A DNA stretch of 58,707 nt from an uncultured Prevotellaceae bacterium (GCA_900316315.1 ONCK01000017.1:1-58707); one strand, 5' to 3'; positions 26,948 to 36,121 are shown, counted from the stretch's first letter. Made by a program: numbers and translations. Notes: generated by a model from the sequence alone, not told the origin.

Positions 26948-27577
26948 TTAGGGCTTGTCGAGATGGACGAGGGGGAGGTGGATATGAAATCTGACGGCGA
27001 GCAGGCGAATGACAAATACGGACACGCCGCTGATGATGGCGGTCACTTCGGCGGGTAGTGCGAGCTGCATGCAGAGGTAGAAGATGAGGCCGCCGGCCAC
27101 GCACGCGGTGGCGTAGATGTCTTTGCGGAAGATGAGAGGTATCTCGTTGATGAGCACGTCGCGAAAGACTCCGCCGGCGGCTCCTGTGAGCGTGCCCATA
27201 AAGATGGCGACCCAGATGGGGAAGTTGAGGTGCAGCGTCTTGTCGATACCGGTCACGGTGAAGACGGCGAGGCCGATGGCGTCAAAGAGAAACCACGTGT
27301 GGTCTTGTCGTGTGACGCGCGACTTGAAGATGATGATCCATATCAGGGCGATGGCGGAGCAGATGAGATAGATGGGGTTGGTCATCCAGAAGGGGGTGAC
27401 GCCCAGCAGGACATCGCGCATCGTACCGCCGCCTATGGCTGTGGTGAGTCCGACGACGTAGGCACCAAACCAGTCAAAGTCTTTGCCGGCAGCGAGGCGG
27501 GCGCCGGAGATGGCAAAGGCGAGGGTGCCGATGAAGTCAAATATTTGGTAGAAGGAGGGAAATACGATGGTGTGCAT
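26948..27577 (-). CDS. TRIC-like trimeric cation channel family protein (UPF0126)
   Basis: A 209-residue inner-membrane protein with about seven transmembrane helices. It contains the paired family signatures FIGTLAFAISGARLAAGKDFDWFGAYV (in sequence, from about residue 14), GGGTMRDVLLG (about 49-59) and the second-repeat counterpart GAAGGVFRDVLINEIP (about 129-144). The internal duplication of GGxxRDVL is diagnostic. Bacterial members conduct K+ or Na+. It ends 36 bases after the 2-hydroxyacid dehydrogenase start region on the same strand, so both may form one transcript. Confidence 0.9.
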   Translation of the reverse strand: MHTIVFPSFYQIFDFIGTLAFAISGARLAAGKDFDWFGAYVVGLTTAIGGGTMRDVLLGVTPFWMTNPIYLICSAIALIWIIIFKSRVTRQDHTWFLFDAIGLAVFTVTGIDKTLHLNFPIWVAIFMGTLTGAAGGVFRDVLINEIPLIFRKDIYATACVAGGLIFYLCMQLALPAEVTAIISGVSVFVIRLLAVRFHIHLPLVHLDKP

Positions 27578-27613
27578 GGGTCTGTGGTTATAGCGGGCGG
27601 GATGGCGGCGTGT

Positions 27614-28588
27614 CTATGAGTTGACCTGGTGGATGGGATGGCCGTCGAGATAGGCGCGTACATTGTCCAGACAGATGTCGAGGAGACGCTGTCGGGCCTG
27701 GACGGTGGCCCAGGCGACGTGGGGCGTGATGTAGGCGTGGGGCGAGCGGAGCAGGGGCGTGTCGGCGGCAGGGGGCTCTTGCTCCATCACGTCGGCGGCA
27801 TAGGCGGAGAGCCGTCGGTCGGCGAGGGCTTGGGCGACGGCGTCCTGGTCTACGAGGGCGCCGCGTGCGGTATTGATGAGTATGGCTCCGGGCTTGAGGC
27901 GGGCAAGCGTGGAGGCGTTGATGAGGTGATGATTGTCAGGGGTGAGAGGACAGTGGAGGCTGATGACGTCGCTCTCGCTGAGGAGCTGGTCAAGCGATAC
28001 GGCGCGCACTCCGGCGGGCAGCCGATCGGCGGGCTTGGAGGTGAGGGCCACCACGCTCATGCCCAGGGCCAGCGCGATGCGAGCGACGGCCTGGCCGATA
28101 TGGCCGAGACCTACGATGCCCATGACCTTGCCCTGCAGTTCGATCGACGGGAGGTCGTAGTAGCAGAAGTCGGGACTCTCGCTCCATCGGCCCGACCTGT
28201 TGAGTCGTGCGTAGTGATCGGGATGGTTGCAGATGTTGAGTAGATGGGCAAAAACAAGCTGTGCGACGCTCTGGGTGGAATAGTCGGGCGCATTGGTCAC
28301 GACGATGTCGGCGCGCGAGGCGGCGGCGAGGTCAATGGTGTTGTAGCCTGTGGCGCAGACGCCGATGTACCGGAGCTGCGGCAGTGCTGCGATGACGGGG
28401 GCTGAAAATACGACCTTGTTGGTCAGTACGATGTCGGCCTGGCGGGCACGCTCGATGACGAGGTCAGGGGTCGTGGCGGGATAGATGTCGACGGTGCCCC
28501 ACTGGCGGAGGGGCGCCCAGCTGAGGTCGCCGGGATTGAGGGGGCGGCCGTCGAGTACGACGATGTGGTGGCTGGAGGATGTGGTCAT
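27614..28588 (-). CDS. D-2-hydroxyacid dehydrogenase (glycerate/hydroxypyruvate type)
   Basis: 324 residues. The NAD-binding motif GIVGLGHIGQAVARIALALG is near 155. Catalytic arginine sits in INTARGALVDQDA, glutamate in DVMEQEPP and histidine in YITPHVAWAT. VCATGYNTIDLAAA and DYSTQSVAQLVFAHLLNI are typical of glycerate dehydrogenase/hydroxypyruvate reductase members. Probably interconverts hydroxypyruvate and D-glycerate; the substrate is inferred from similarity only. Same strand as the TRIC-like gene, which follows by 36 bases. Confidence 0.9.
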   Translation of the reverse strand: MTTSSSHHIVVLDGRPLNPGDLSWAPLRQWGTVDIYPATTPDLVIERARQADIVLTNKVVFSAPVIAALPQLRYIGVCATGYNTIDLAAASRADIVVTNAPDYSTQSVAQLVFAHLLNICNHPDHYARLNRSGRWSESPDFCYYDLPSIELQGKVMGIVGLGHIGQAVARIALALGMSVVALTSKPADRLPAGVRAVSLDQLLSESDVISLHCPLTPDNHHLINASTLARLKPGAILINTARGALVDQDAVAQALADRRLSAYAADVMEQEPPAADTPLLRSPHAYITPHVAWATVQARQRLLDICLDNVRAYLDGHPIHQVNS

Positions 28589-28618
28589 GATGGTCTGTGT
28601 ATAGGAGTGGGAGCGGGC

Positions 28619-29917
28619 TTAGTGCTGCGGGCTGAAGGTGAAGGTCTTCATGCCTACGAGCCGGTCGTAGCGGCCGCCGATGGGGGTGTAGTAGACGAGG
28701 AGCGTATACTCGTTTTCCGCCTGGTAGTGGTTGCCCTCGGCCGGCTCGGTCTGGCCGCTGGCCACGCCGTCGGGACGGAAGAGGTAGAGGTAGTTGTAAT
28801 ATCCCTCCTTGAGCAGTGCGGTGCCCTCGTAGAGCTGCGACTGCGCATTGTAGGCGAGGCGGTAGGAGGGAACGTAGTTCCAGTTGCTCAGTCCGCCGTA
28901 GATATAGTAGTGGCCGTTGGTCTGTGGCGGTGCCTGGAGGCTGAAGTGTACCAGCAGGTAGTCGGCTTCGTAGTCGTCGTCGGTACGCTCTGTGGAGTTG
29001 ATGTAGTAGCGTCCGTCCTGGTCTTGGTCGTAGACGTAGTTGTGGCGCGGCTCTGTGGTGAAGAGGGTCGCGTGGTAGTAGGGGGCAAACCACTTGATGC
29101 TCTCTACGCCGATGAGGCCGGTACGGAGATTGGTCATCTCAAACTTGCGAAACTCGTTGCCGGCTGGGAAGATGAGCTGTTGGGAATGTTCCCAGCGTAT
29201 GTCGGAGGGGGTATAGTAGTCGGGGGCGGGATTGACGGCTGCGATGTCGTAGCGTCCGTTCTGTATGGCCACGAGGCGTATCTCGCGTTGGGGATCGCGC
29301 GGAGAGAGCGGCTGGGGACTGACGGCAACACGCAGCTGCTGGTGGGCGGAGTTGAAGTCGATGTCAGTATTGGTGACTACGTTGGCACTGATGCCGACGG
29401 CGGGCTCTACGACGCGGAAGCAGACCGATGCCACTTCGTCGCCCGAGTCATCATCGATGATGTGGATCTGATAGTTGCCCGAGAGCTTGACGCCGATGCG
29501 GGAGTTGGGGAAGTCAAACCAGTAGTGGGTATAGTCTACGGTCGTATTGAGACTCTCGTGGTAGTCGTCTATGGGACACTCGGTCTGGGTGCCGACGAGG
29601 TAGTCGGTGTCAAATATGCGCGTGGAGGGTTGCCAGTCAAAGTCGCAGTGTTCTACGCGGTAGATGTAGCGGTGGTACTCCTTGGTGAGGTCGTCAAAGG
29701 AGATGGAGAGGTGTCCTCCTGTGCCGAGCTCGAGACAGGGATGGGTGACCACTTGGCCGTCTTGCAGCACGCGGAGGCTGTGTATACGGTCGGTGCGGAT
29801 ATGGTTCGTCTGGGCCAGGCCTTGGCAGAAGGGCAGCAGCAGGGCGGCAAGCAACAGGACGACGCGGAGCGTCGGGCGGAGGCTGCGTAGGAGGCCGGAG
29901 GCGGAGCGATCAGTCAT
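28619..29917 (-). CDS. DUF5103 protein, type IX secretion plug family
   Basis: About 432 residues from MTDRSASG, whose signal peptide is LRVVLLLAALLLPFCQGLAQ. The N-terminal part has HSLRVLQDGQVVTHPCLELG and LSISFDDLTKEYHRYIYRVEHCDFDW, and later TIRWEHSQQLIFPAGNEFRKFE-like and YYINSTERTDDDYEADYLLVHF-like blocks, all familiar from DUF5103. Members include the plug that closes the SprA translocon of the type IX system. This start overlaps the ABC ATPase stop by eight bases (ATGACTGA), so I prefer it to the ATG at 29992. Coupling to Mla-type lipid transport genes suggests an outer-membrane role. Confidence 0.85.
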   Translation of the reverse strand: MTDRSASGLLRSLRPTLRVVLLLAALLLPFCQGLAQTNHIRTDRIHSLRVLQDGQVVTHPCLELGTGGHLSISFDDLTKEYHRYIYRVEHCDFDWQPSTRIFDTDYLVGTQTECPIDDYHESLNTTVDYTHYWFDFPNSRIGVKLSGNYQIHIIDDDSGDEVASVCFRVVEPAVGISANVVTNTDIDFNSAHQQLRVAVSPQPLSPRDPQREIRLVAIQNGRYDIAAVNPAPDYYTPSDIRWEHSQQLIFPAGNEFRKFEMTNLRTGLIGVESIKWFAPYYHATLFTTEPRHNYVYDQDQDGRYYINSTERTDDDYEADYLLVHFSLQAPPQTNGHYYIYGGLSNWNYVPSYRLAYNAQSQLYEGTALLKEGYYNYLYLFRPDGVASGQTEPAEGNHYQAENEYTLLVYYTPIGGRYDRLVGMKTFTFSPQH

Positions 29918-30704
29918 GGGCGTCGGCTTTGATGTCAGGAGCAGCTGCTTCCTCGTTGGCCTGGCGGAGACGCTTGCTGAAGTCGGAGGCAAAGATGAAG
30001 TCGTTGAGTCTCTGATTGTCCGAGGTCATGATTTCGTCTTTGGAACCCTGCCACTCTCTGACGCCGTGGTAGAGAAATATGATGTTTTCGCCGATGCCCA
30101 TCACCGAGTTCATATCGTGTGTGTTGATGATGGTGGTCATGTTGTGCTCCACGGTGAGTTCGTGGATCAGCTTGTCGATGACGAGCGACGTCTTGGGGTC
30201 GAGTCCCGAGTTGGGCTCGTCGCAGAAGAGGTACTTAGGACTCATGGAGATGGCGCGTGCGATGGCGGCGCGCTTCTGCATGCCTCCGCTGAGTTCCTCG
30301 GGGAGCTTGGCGGCAGCGTCGGCGAGCCCCACGCGGTCGAGGCAGTCCATGGCGCGCTGGCGACGCTGGCGGTAGCTGTCATTGGAGAACATGTCGAGCG
30401 GAAACATCACATTGTCCAGCACGGTCATGGAGTCAAAGAGCGCCGACCCCTGAAAGAGCATGCCCATGCGGCGCCGGAGCATCACGGTCTCCCGCTTGGT
30501 CATCTGCAGGAAGTCGTCGCCGTCGTAGAGCACGCGGCCCGTGTCGGGCTTCATCAGGCCTACGATGCAGCTCATCAGTACGGTCTTGCCCGAGCCGCTT
30601 CGACCGATGATCAGATTGGTCTTGCCGTTGTCAAAGGTCGTAGAGATGCCCTTGAGCACCTGACGCCCGTCAAATGACTTCTGTATATTTATGAGCTCTA
30701 TCAT
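29910..30704 (-). CDS. MlaF-like ABC transporter ATP-binding protein
   Basis: 264 residues. Walker A GRSGSGKTVLM (about 34-44), Q-loop MLFQGSALFDSMTVLDNV, signature LSGGMQKRAAIARA, Walker B YLFCDEPNSGLDP and switch histidine NTHDM are all present. GSALFDSMTV and EPNSGLDP are typical of the MlaF/TTG2A subgroup that powers phospholipid or other lipid exchange between membranes. It works with the permease encoded 19 bases upstream. Confidence 0.92.
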   Translation of the reverse strand: MIELINIQKSFDGRQVLKGISTTFDNGKTNLIIGRSGSGKTVLMSCIVGLMKPDTGRVLYDGDDFLQMTKRETVMLRRRMGMLFQGSALFDSMTVLDNVMFPLDMFSNDSYRQRRQRAMDCLDRVGLADAAAKLPEELSGGMQKRAAIARAISMSPKYLFCDEPNSGLDPKTSLVIDKLIHELTVEHNMTTIINTHDMNSVMGIGENIIFLYHGVREWQGSKDEIMTSDNQRLNDFIFASDFSKRLRQANEEAAAPDIKADAHD

Positions 30705-30723
30705 GCTTGCTGCGTATTAAGCC

Positions 30724-31470
30724 CTACGAGAGAAGCTGCGTGAGAAAGGTGTCCGAAAAGAGGATCAGGATGCTGCTGCTTACTACGGCGTTGGTGCTCG
30801 CCTTGCCCACCTCCACGGCGCCACCCTTGACGTTGTAGCCGTAATAGCTTGAGACGCTGGCGATGATGAAGGCAAATACCATCGCCTTGATCACGCCCAT
30901 CCAGAAAAACCACTGGTGAAAGTCGTACTGCATCCCCAGAGTGAGCTCCGACGCAGTGCCGATATGGCCGACGTAGGCCGTGGCGTAGGCTCCCACGATG
31001 CCCGCGCTGACGCTGAAGATGACCAGCAGGGGAATCATGGTGACCAGCCCGAGTATCTTGGGCAGGATGAGGTAGTTGGCCGAGTTGATGCCCATGATGT
31101 CCAGAGCGTCTATCTGCTGCGTGACCCTCATCGTGCCGAGCTCCGAGGCGATATTGCTGCCTACCTTGCCGCTCAGGATGAGACACATGATGCTGCTCGA
31201 AAACTCCAGGAGCATGATCTCTCTCGTCGCATAGCCGGGTACCCACTTGGGCATCCAGGCACTCTGGATATTGACCTTAAACTGGATGCAGATTACGGCA
31301 CCTATGAAGAGCGAGATGAGGAGCACGATGCCGATAGAGTCGATCCCGAGCTGCTGGATCTCGGCGTAGTAGCGCTTCATAAACATGCGCATCCGCTCCG
31401 GCTTCTGAAAGGTGCGTCCCATCAGCAGGAGGTATCGACCTAGAGCGGTAATCCATTTATAGATAATCAT
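30724..31470 (-). CDS. MlaE-like ABC transporter permease
   Basis: A 248-residue inner-membrane protein of the MlaE family: GIVLLISLFIGAVICIQF (first helix region), the conserved YATREIMLLEFSSSI and LILSGKVGSNIASELGTMRVTQQIDAL-type loop (E-L-G-T-M-x-x-x-E/Q-Q-I-D-A-L), then MGINSANYLILPKILG. First gene of a three-gene operon with the MlaF-like ATPase and DUF5103. No MCE-domain (MlaD) gene is adjacent in this window, which would normally complete the transporter. Confidence 0.92.
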   Translation of the reverse strand: MIIYKWITALGRYLLLMGRTFQKPERMRMFMKRYYAEIQQLGIDSIGIVLLISLFIGAVICIQFKVNIQSAWMPKWVPGYATREIMLLEFSSSIMCLILSGKVGSNIASELGTMRVTQQIDALDIMGINSANYLILPKILGLVTMIPLLVIFSVSAGIVGAYATAYVGHIGTASELTLGMQYDFHQWFFWMGVIKAMVFAFIIASVSSYYGYNVKGGAVEVGKASTNAVVSSSILILFSDTFLTQLLS

Positions 31471-31492
31471 GTGATCCGGAGAGTTGACTCTG

Positions 31493-31523
31493 CGAAGTTA
31501 CGCCAATCTGCGGTAATTGCCAA
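31493..31523 (-). promoter_or_regulatory. Promoter of the MlaE-MlaF-DUF5103 operon
   Basis: Minus-strand TTG (31521-31523), a 20-base spacer and TAACTTCG (31493-31500), one base off TAnnTTTG. The predicted start is about 15 bases before the ATG. Confidence 0.55.
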
Positions 31524-31826
31524 CACTTCCCCCGAATTTTTGTGGCAGCAGCGCGGTGCGCTTGTCCATATCTCGCCTCAAGAGTTCCTTTTGCCTGCTC
31601 CGGCCGTCGCGGGCCCCAGTCCGTTCTCCGCCTACGAGGGCGTCTCCTTCTGCATGAGACGCTAGGAGAAGGGCAAAGCCAAGAGAAGCGGGCAGACGGG
31701 GACGGACGAGGAGAACGTGCGCGGTGAGGGAGCGCAAGATGTCATGAGAAGGTCTGAGAAACGGGACGTGTGTCAAAATCTTGCCCTTGGGTAGTGTAAA
31801 AAATCGCACAATATACGTTCTGCAAC
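31524..31826. other. Divergent intergenic region
   Basis: About 300 bases between the MlaE operon promoter and the purU promoter. No gene is supported and no repeat was noticed. Confidence 0.4.
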
Positions 31827-31856
31827 TTGACAAAATGCCAAGATTTAGTAACTTTG
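31827..31856 (+). promoter_or_regulatory. Promoter of purU
   Basis: TTG (31827-31829), a 19-base spacer and TAACTTTG (31849-31856) match the consensus. It lies inside the first codons of the longest open frame and therefore argues for a start downstream. Confidence 0.75.
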
Positions 31857-31883
31857 CATTTCGTAAAATCAATTTTTGTACTC

Positions 31884-32771
31884 TTGGAAACACCAGTTAC
31901 TTCGACCGCTTCGGCCAAAAATACCGCCGTGCTCCTGCTCCACTGTCCCGACAGGCCGGGCATCCTCGCCGACGTCACCAACTTTATCACCGTCAACCAC
32001 GGCAATATCATCTACCTCGACCAATATGTCGATCACGTGGAGAATATCTTCTTCATGCGTATCGAGTGGGACCTCACACATTTCAACATCCCGCGCGCCA
32101 AGGTGGACGACTACTTCCATACTCTCTACGCGAGCAAGTACGGCATGACCTACTACCTGTACTTCTCCGACCAGCGGCCGCGCATGGCCATCTTCGTCTC
32201 CAAGATGTCGCACTGCCTCTACGATCTCCTGGCCCGCTACGTATCGGGTGAGTGGCGGGTGGACATACCCCTGATCATCAGCAACCATCCTGACCTCGAG
32301 CCGGCGGCCAAGCGCTTTGATATCCCATACTACTGCCTGCCGATCACCAAGGACAACAAGGCGGAGCAAGAGGCCAAGGAGCTTGAGCTGCTCCATAAGC
32401 ACAAAGTCGACTTCATCGTCCTGGCCCGCTACATGCAGATCATCAGCGAGGACATGATCAGCGCCTATCCGCTACGGATCATCAACATTCACCACTCCTT
32501 CCTCCCTGCCTTTGTGGGGGCCAAGCCCTATCATGCAGCCTTCCAGCGCGGCGTCAAGATCATCGGCGCCACGGGCCACTATGTCACAGCCGACCTCGAC
32601 GCCGGACCGATCATCGAGCAGGACGTCGTGCGTATCACCCACAAGGATACGCTCCAAGACCTCATCAGCAAGGGTAGGGATCTCGAGAAGATCGTCCTCT
32701 CCCGCGCCGTGCAGAAGCATATCGAGCACAAGATCCTCGCTTACAACAACAAGACGGTCATCTTCAACTAA
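31884..32771 (+). CDS. purU: Formyltetrahydrofolate deformylase
   Basis: Hydrolyses 10-formyl-tetrahydrofolate to formate and tetrahydrofolate, balancing one-carbon pools and supplying formate for purine synthesis. About 295 residues: an N-terminal ACT domain (AVLLLHCPDRPGILADVTNFI) and a formyltransferase-fold domain with FVSKMSHCLYDLL, NIHHSFLPAFVGAKPYHAA (catalytic N, H) and GATGHYVTADLDAGPIIEQD (catalytic D). The open frame extends to 31827 but that part overlaps the promoter; TTG at 31884 (LETPVTST) is the first start codon after the predicted transcript start. Stands alone. Confidence 0.9.
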   Translation: METPVTSTASAKNTAVLLLHCPDRPGILADVTNFITVNHGNIIYLDQYVDHVENIFFMRIEWDLTHFNIPRAKVDDYFHTLYASKYGMTYYLYFSDQRPRMAIFVSKMSHCLYDLLARYVSGEWRVDIPLIISNHPDLEPAAKRFDIPYYCLPITKDNKAEQEAKELELLHKHKVDFIVLARYMQIISEDMISAYPLRIINIHHSFLPAFVGAKPYHAAFQRGVKIIGATGHYVTADLDAGPIIEQDVVRITHKDTLQDLISKGRDLEKIVLSRAVQKHIEHKILAYNNKTVIFN

Positions 32772-33154
32772 ATTTTCCTTCCCTTTTACGGTCCTTGCAT
32801 CCCGCTCTCCCGTCACGCTCTGTCTGTCGGGACAGCGGAGGCGAAGCGCTACGCACAAGCGGCGGCGCCTCCTGCATAGTCGCATGCCCCTTGCTGTCGT
32901 GCCCTCATCTGATGTCACGCGTACCGCCTCTACTACTGGCCTCTCTATGTGGGACACCCGCATCAGCCGGTGCCGGCTGTCTCTCGTCAGAGAGGAGACG
33001 GAGACGGTGGCCGCCGGACGCGGAGCGGTATGAAGTGAGGTGACCGGAGGAGACGGGGCAAAACCAATCAGGGGGACGCACTGATGGCAGTGTGTCCCCC
33101 TGGTCGTCCGGCGTGTATGCCGTGGGGAGGCGGTAAGTGTCGGAAGAAGTCGCG
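32772..33154. other. Convergent intergenic region purU/ackA
   Basis: G+C-rich with no supported gene. Contains the hairpin at 33069-33102. Confidence 0.45.
33069..33102. terminator. Bidirectional hairpin between purU and ackA
   Basis: A 15-base-pair stem (33069-33083 with 33088-33102) with one G-T pair around ATGG. Between convergent genes, hence probably ends both transcripts, though a T run is absent. Confidence 0.65.
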
Positions 33155-34354
33155 TCAGGCCTTGGCCTGTGAGACGATACGTAGGGTGTCCTGCGCCATC
33201 ATCAGTTCCTCGTCGGTCGGGATGACGGCTACCGTGACGCGACTCTGCGGGGTGGAGATGATCGTCTCCTGTCCGTAGACCTGCTCATTCTTTTCCAGGT
33301 CGAGCTGTACGCCGAGGTATTCCATTCCCTCGAGCGTGCCGCGACGCACGGGGGGCTGGTTTTCGCCGACGCCGGCGGTAAAGATGATGTAGTCCACACC
33401 TCCGAGCACTGCGGCGTAAGCGCCGACATACTTTTTGAGGCGGTAGGTATACATCTTGAGGGCCAGCTGGGCACGCTCGTTGCCCTGCTTGGTAGCTTCG
33501 ACGAGTTCGCGGATATCATTGGTGATGCCGCTGATGCCCAGTACGCCGCTCTGCTTATTGGTGAGGTCGATGGCCTGTGCGGGAGAGAGGTGGTGCTTGT
33601 CCATGACGTAGAGGAGCGCCGACGGGTCGAGGTCTCCCGTACGGGTACCCATCATGGGGCCTTCATTAGGCATCATGCCCATGGTCGTGTCGACGCATTT
33701 GCCATCTTTGACGGCAGCCAGGGAGATGCCGTTGCCGATGTGGGCGATGATGATGCGGGAGTGATGGGGATCAAAGTGGAGCACTTCGGCGGCACGTTGC
33801 ATGACGTAGCGGAAGGAGGTGCCATGGAAGCCGTAGCGTCTGACGCCGTCCTCCTCGTAGTAGCGGTAGGGCAAGGCGTAGAGGTAGGCGTAGTCGGGCA
33901 AGGTCTGATGAAAAGCCGTGTCAAATATAGCGACTTGGGGCACGCCGGGGAGGCAGTCCATGACGGCCTGTATACTCTTGGCCTGGGCGGGACTGTGGAC
34001 GGGCGCGAGTCCGATGTACTTCTTCCACTCGGCAAATATCTCGGGAGTAAGTAGGGTGCTCTCGCTGAAAGGGCCGCCGTGGGTGATACGGTCACCGATG
34101 GCATCAATCTCGGAGAGTGACTTGATCACGCCGTGGTCGGCATCAGTGAGTTCGTCGAGCACGAAGCGGAGACCCGTGGCGTGGTCGGGGATGTCATGCA
34201 TATACTTGCCCGCCTGAGGCGTCTTAGTCTTGAGAAATGCGCCTGCCAGGCCGATCTTTTCGACGCCGCCTGCGGCCATCACTTGTTGGGCAGCCATGTC
34301 GTAGAGCTTGTACTTGATCGACGAACTGCCACAGTTGAGTATGAGTATCTTCAT
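33155..34354 (-). CDS. ackA: Acetate kinase
   Basis: Converts acetyl phosphate and ADP to acetate and ATP. 399 residues, the standard length. Signatures are LILNCGSSSIKYKLYD (3-18), ITHGGPF, HGTSFRYV, IAHIGNGISLAAVKDGKCVDTTMGM in sequence and the RTGDLDP motif, with FTAGVGENQPPVR near the C terminus. The partner pta, often adjacent in Bacteroidetes, is not in this window on either side. A TATATTTG -7 box lies about 160 bases upstream. Confidence 0.97.
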   Translation of the reverse strand: MKILILNCGSSSIKYKLYDMAAQQVMAAGGVEKIGLAGAFLKTKTPQAGKYMHDIPDHATGLRFVLDELTDADHGVIKSLSEIDAIGDRITHGGPFSESTLLTPEIFAEWKKYIGLAPVHSPAQAKSIQAVMDCLPGVPQVAIFDTAFHQTLPDYAYLYALPYRYYEEDGVRRYGFHGTSFRYVMQRAAEVLHFDPHHSRIIIAHIGNGISLAAVKDGKCVDTTMGMMPNEGPMMGTRTGDLDPSALLYVMDKHHLSPAQAIDLTNKQSGVLGISGITNDIRELVEATKQGNERAQLALKMYTYRLKKYVGAYAAVLGGVDYIIFTAGVGENQPPVRRGTLEGMEYLGVQLDLEKNEQVYGQETIISTPQSRVTVAVIPTDEELMMAQDTLRIVSQAKA

Positions 34355-34867
34355 AGATGGATATGTGTATGATAATTGCTGATAGGAGAGGGAGGCCGGA
34401 GGTCCGGGCCGGGCGCGAAGGTCCGCACAGAGACATGGAGATAAGATGCTGTAGGACGCTTGGCCGCCTGCGGGATACCCGCCTCTCTTGCACAGAGTGG
34501 TTGTTGCGGGTGCAAATATACTGCTTTAGTTACAATTGGGATGCACGTTTGGCTTAAAAATGTGGTAAAAAAGTGTGCTACCATCGTTGGCAGCGTATGC
34601 TGTCGAGTGTGCATTTGACAAAATATGTTGAAAAATATTTTCAATTTCGCTTGTCCTTTTCTACTCGGATAGTCTATCTCTGCATAAGACAGGCTGCACA
34701 TCGGCAATCGAAGCGAGCTTCATTGTACTCGGTTTGCACAGTCTTGGCTTGATGTCCGATAAAAAGACTCGCACAGCTGCCAGTGAGCGTGTCACCCACT
34801 GATGGCTGGTTTCCTGCATCGTGCATGACATGGATGTGTAGAAAATGTGTACAAAACATAACGAACT
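34355..34867. other. Divergent intergenic region ackA/CD225 gene
   Basis: About 510 bases. Holds the ackA -7 box and an A+T-rich zone around 34520-34660. No gene or RNA is recognised. Confidence 0.4.
34513..34520 (-). promoter_or_regulatory. -7 box of ackA
   Basis: Minus-strand TATATTTG within an A+T-rich zone, about 160 bases before the ackA ATG. -33 element unclear. Confidence 0.45.
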
Positions 34868-35149
34868 ATGGAAAATTTAGAAGAAATGATGCCTCCCAAG
34901 CCAGAGAACTATCTCGTCTGGGCTATCTTGTCAACAGTTTGTTGTTGCTTTCCTTTTGGCATTGTGTCCATTGTGTATGCTGCCAAGGTCGATTCCTTGT
35001 ATACCTCAAAGCAGTACGAGGCGGCGCTGGAGGCGTCGGGCAAGGCTAAGATGTGGGCGCTCATCGCAGCAGGGTCGGGTGTGGCCGTGGGGATAATCTA
35101 CGGTCTCTTGTCGGTAAGCCGTGCCGCCCTGCTCGGAGGCCTCTCGTAA
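34868..35149 (+). CDS. CD225/dispanin family membrane protein
   Basis: 93 residues. Two hydrophobic segments (YLVWAILSTVCCCFPFGIVSIVYA and WALIAAGSGVAVGIIYGLL) flank a polar loop with the family string AAKVDSLYTSKQYEAALEAS (the A-x-K-V-x-x-x-x-x-x-G/K-D/Y-x-x-x-A pattern). Eukaryotic relatives are interferon-induced transmembrane proteins; bacterial roles are unknown. The DUF2752 gene begins 13 bases after its stop, a recurrent pair in Bacteroidetes. Confidence 0.9.
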   Translation: MENLEEMMPPKPENYLVWAILSTVCCCFPFGIVSIVYAAKVDSLYTSKQYEAALEASGKAKMWALIAAGSGVAVGIIYGLLSVSRAALLGGLS

Positions 35150-35162
35150 TCGAGCGCAATGG

Positions 35163-35543
35163 ATGACGAAGCGTGGCGGAGCGATAGTGTGTGTGGCCAC
35201 GGTGCTGGCGGTATGCGGCGCCCTGGCCTTTGTTGACCCCTCGTGCTCGTTGTGGCCCTTTCATTGTCCGTTCAAGTTGCTCACAGGACTACAATGCCCC
35301 GGCTGTGGTCTGCAGCGGGCCTTGCATGCTCTGTTGCGGGGTGATGTCGTGTCGGCTGCGCGGTACAATTTGTTTCTGCTCTACGCTATCCCTTACCTGC
35401 TGGCCGTCATCGTGTCCGACGTCATGCCTCGCGGGAGGCGGCAGATGCGGTGGCAAGCGCTGGTGGGCAATAGATACGTGGTCTGGTTTTATATCATCTC
35501 CTTCTTTGCCTGGCTGATCGTGAGAAATATTCTCCATATCTAA
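35163..35543 (+). CDS. DUF2752 membrane protein
   Basis: 126 residues from MTKRGGAIVCV. The family signature CPFKLLTGLQCPGCGLQRALHALLRGD is present (C-P-x-x-x-x-T-G-x-x-C-P-G-C-G-x-x-R), followed by a pair of helices (YNLFLLYAIPYLLAVIVSDV and YVVWFYIISFFAWLIVRNI). The cysteine-rich loop could bind metal, but no function is established. I chose the ATG that begins just after the CD225 gene rather than an upstream overlapping one. Confidence 0.88.
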   Translation: MTKRGGAIVCVATVLAVCGALAFVDPSCSLWPFHCPFKLLTGLQCPGCGLQRALHALLRGDVVSAARYNLFLLYAIPYLLAVIVSDVMPRGRRQMRWQALVGNRYVVWFYIISFFAWLIVRNILHI

Positions 35544-36121
35544 TCCTGCACGTCCTCACAGCCTGTGGATGGTCGCGTGTGGGGTGCAGAGCGTATGCTG
35601 ATCGTCAGCCTCGATGCGATCCTGTCGCGTCGTGACTGGGGCCAAGGGCATAGTCGTCAGCAGGAGATGCGCTCTACGGACAGGAGCGGAGCGCGATGGC
35701 GTGGGATACAGGGCTAAGAGGATGGACTCATGGGCGCTGCGGACAGACGGACTCTGACGTTGCGGGGCCCTCTGCGCCGCCTCGTGGTGCTCAGGTCCGC
35801 CCTATGTGCTGCTCTATCCCCATGAGTCCCCGTCGGCCCTCACTCTCAAGAGGCGTGAAGGCCGGGGATGTATAGCAAGACGCAGCGCATCGGGTGGAGA
35901 GGGGATGCCGCCGGATAGGGGAAAAGGGAACCGGCAGCTATAGGGTACAATATATAGGGTATGTATAGAGGCGGCGCTGGCAGGCGGGATGCAGCGCTTG
36001 GGATAGCCGGAGTCGGCACTTGCAGGGAGGACCGGCGGCTTAGCAGTGAGGAAGTGCGCTCTCGCAGCGGGGAAAGGTGCGCTCGTAGGGAGGGAAGCAC
36101 GCGCTTGCTGTAGGGGTAGGG
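35544..36121. other. Gene-free G+C-rich stretch
   Basis: About 580 bases between a plus-strand pair and a convergent minus-strand operon. Frames on both strands are shadows. No repeat, hairpin or RNA gene stood out. Confidence 0.45.

Noticed and set aside
31827-31883. Extended N terminus of PurU
   Set aside because: The sequence contains the promoter elements and would lie upstream of the predicted transcript start.
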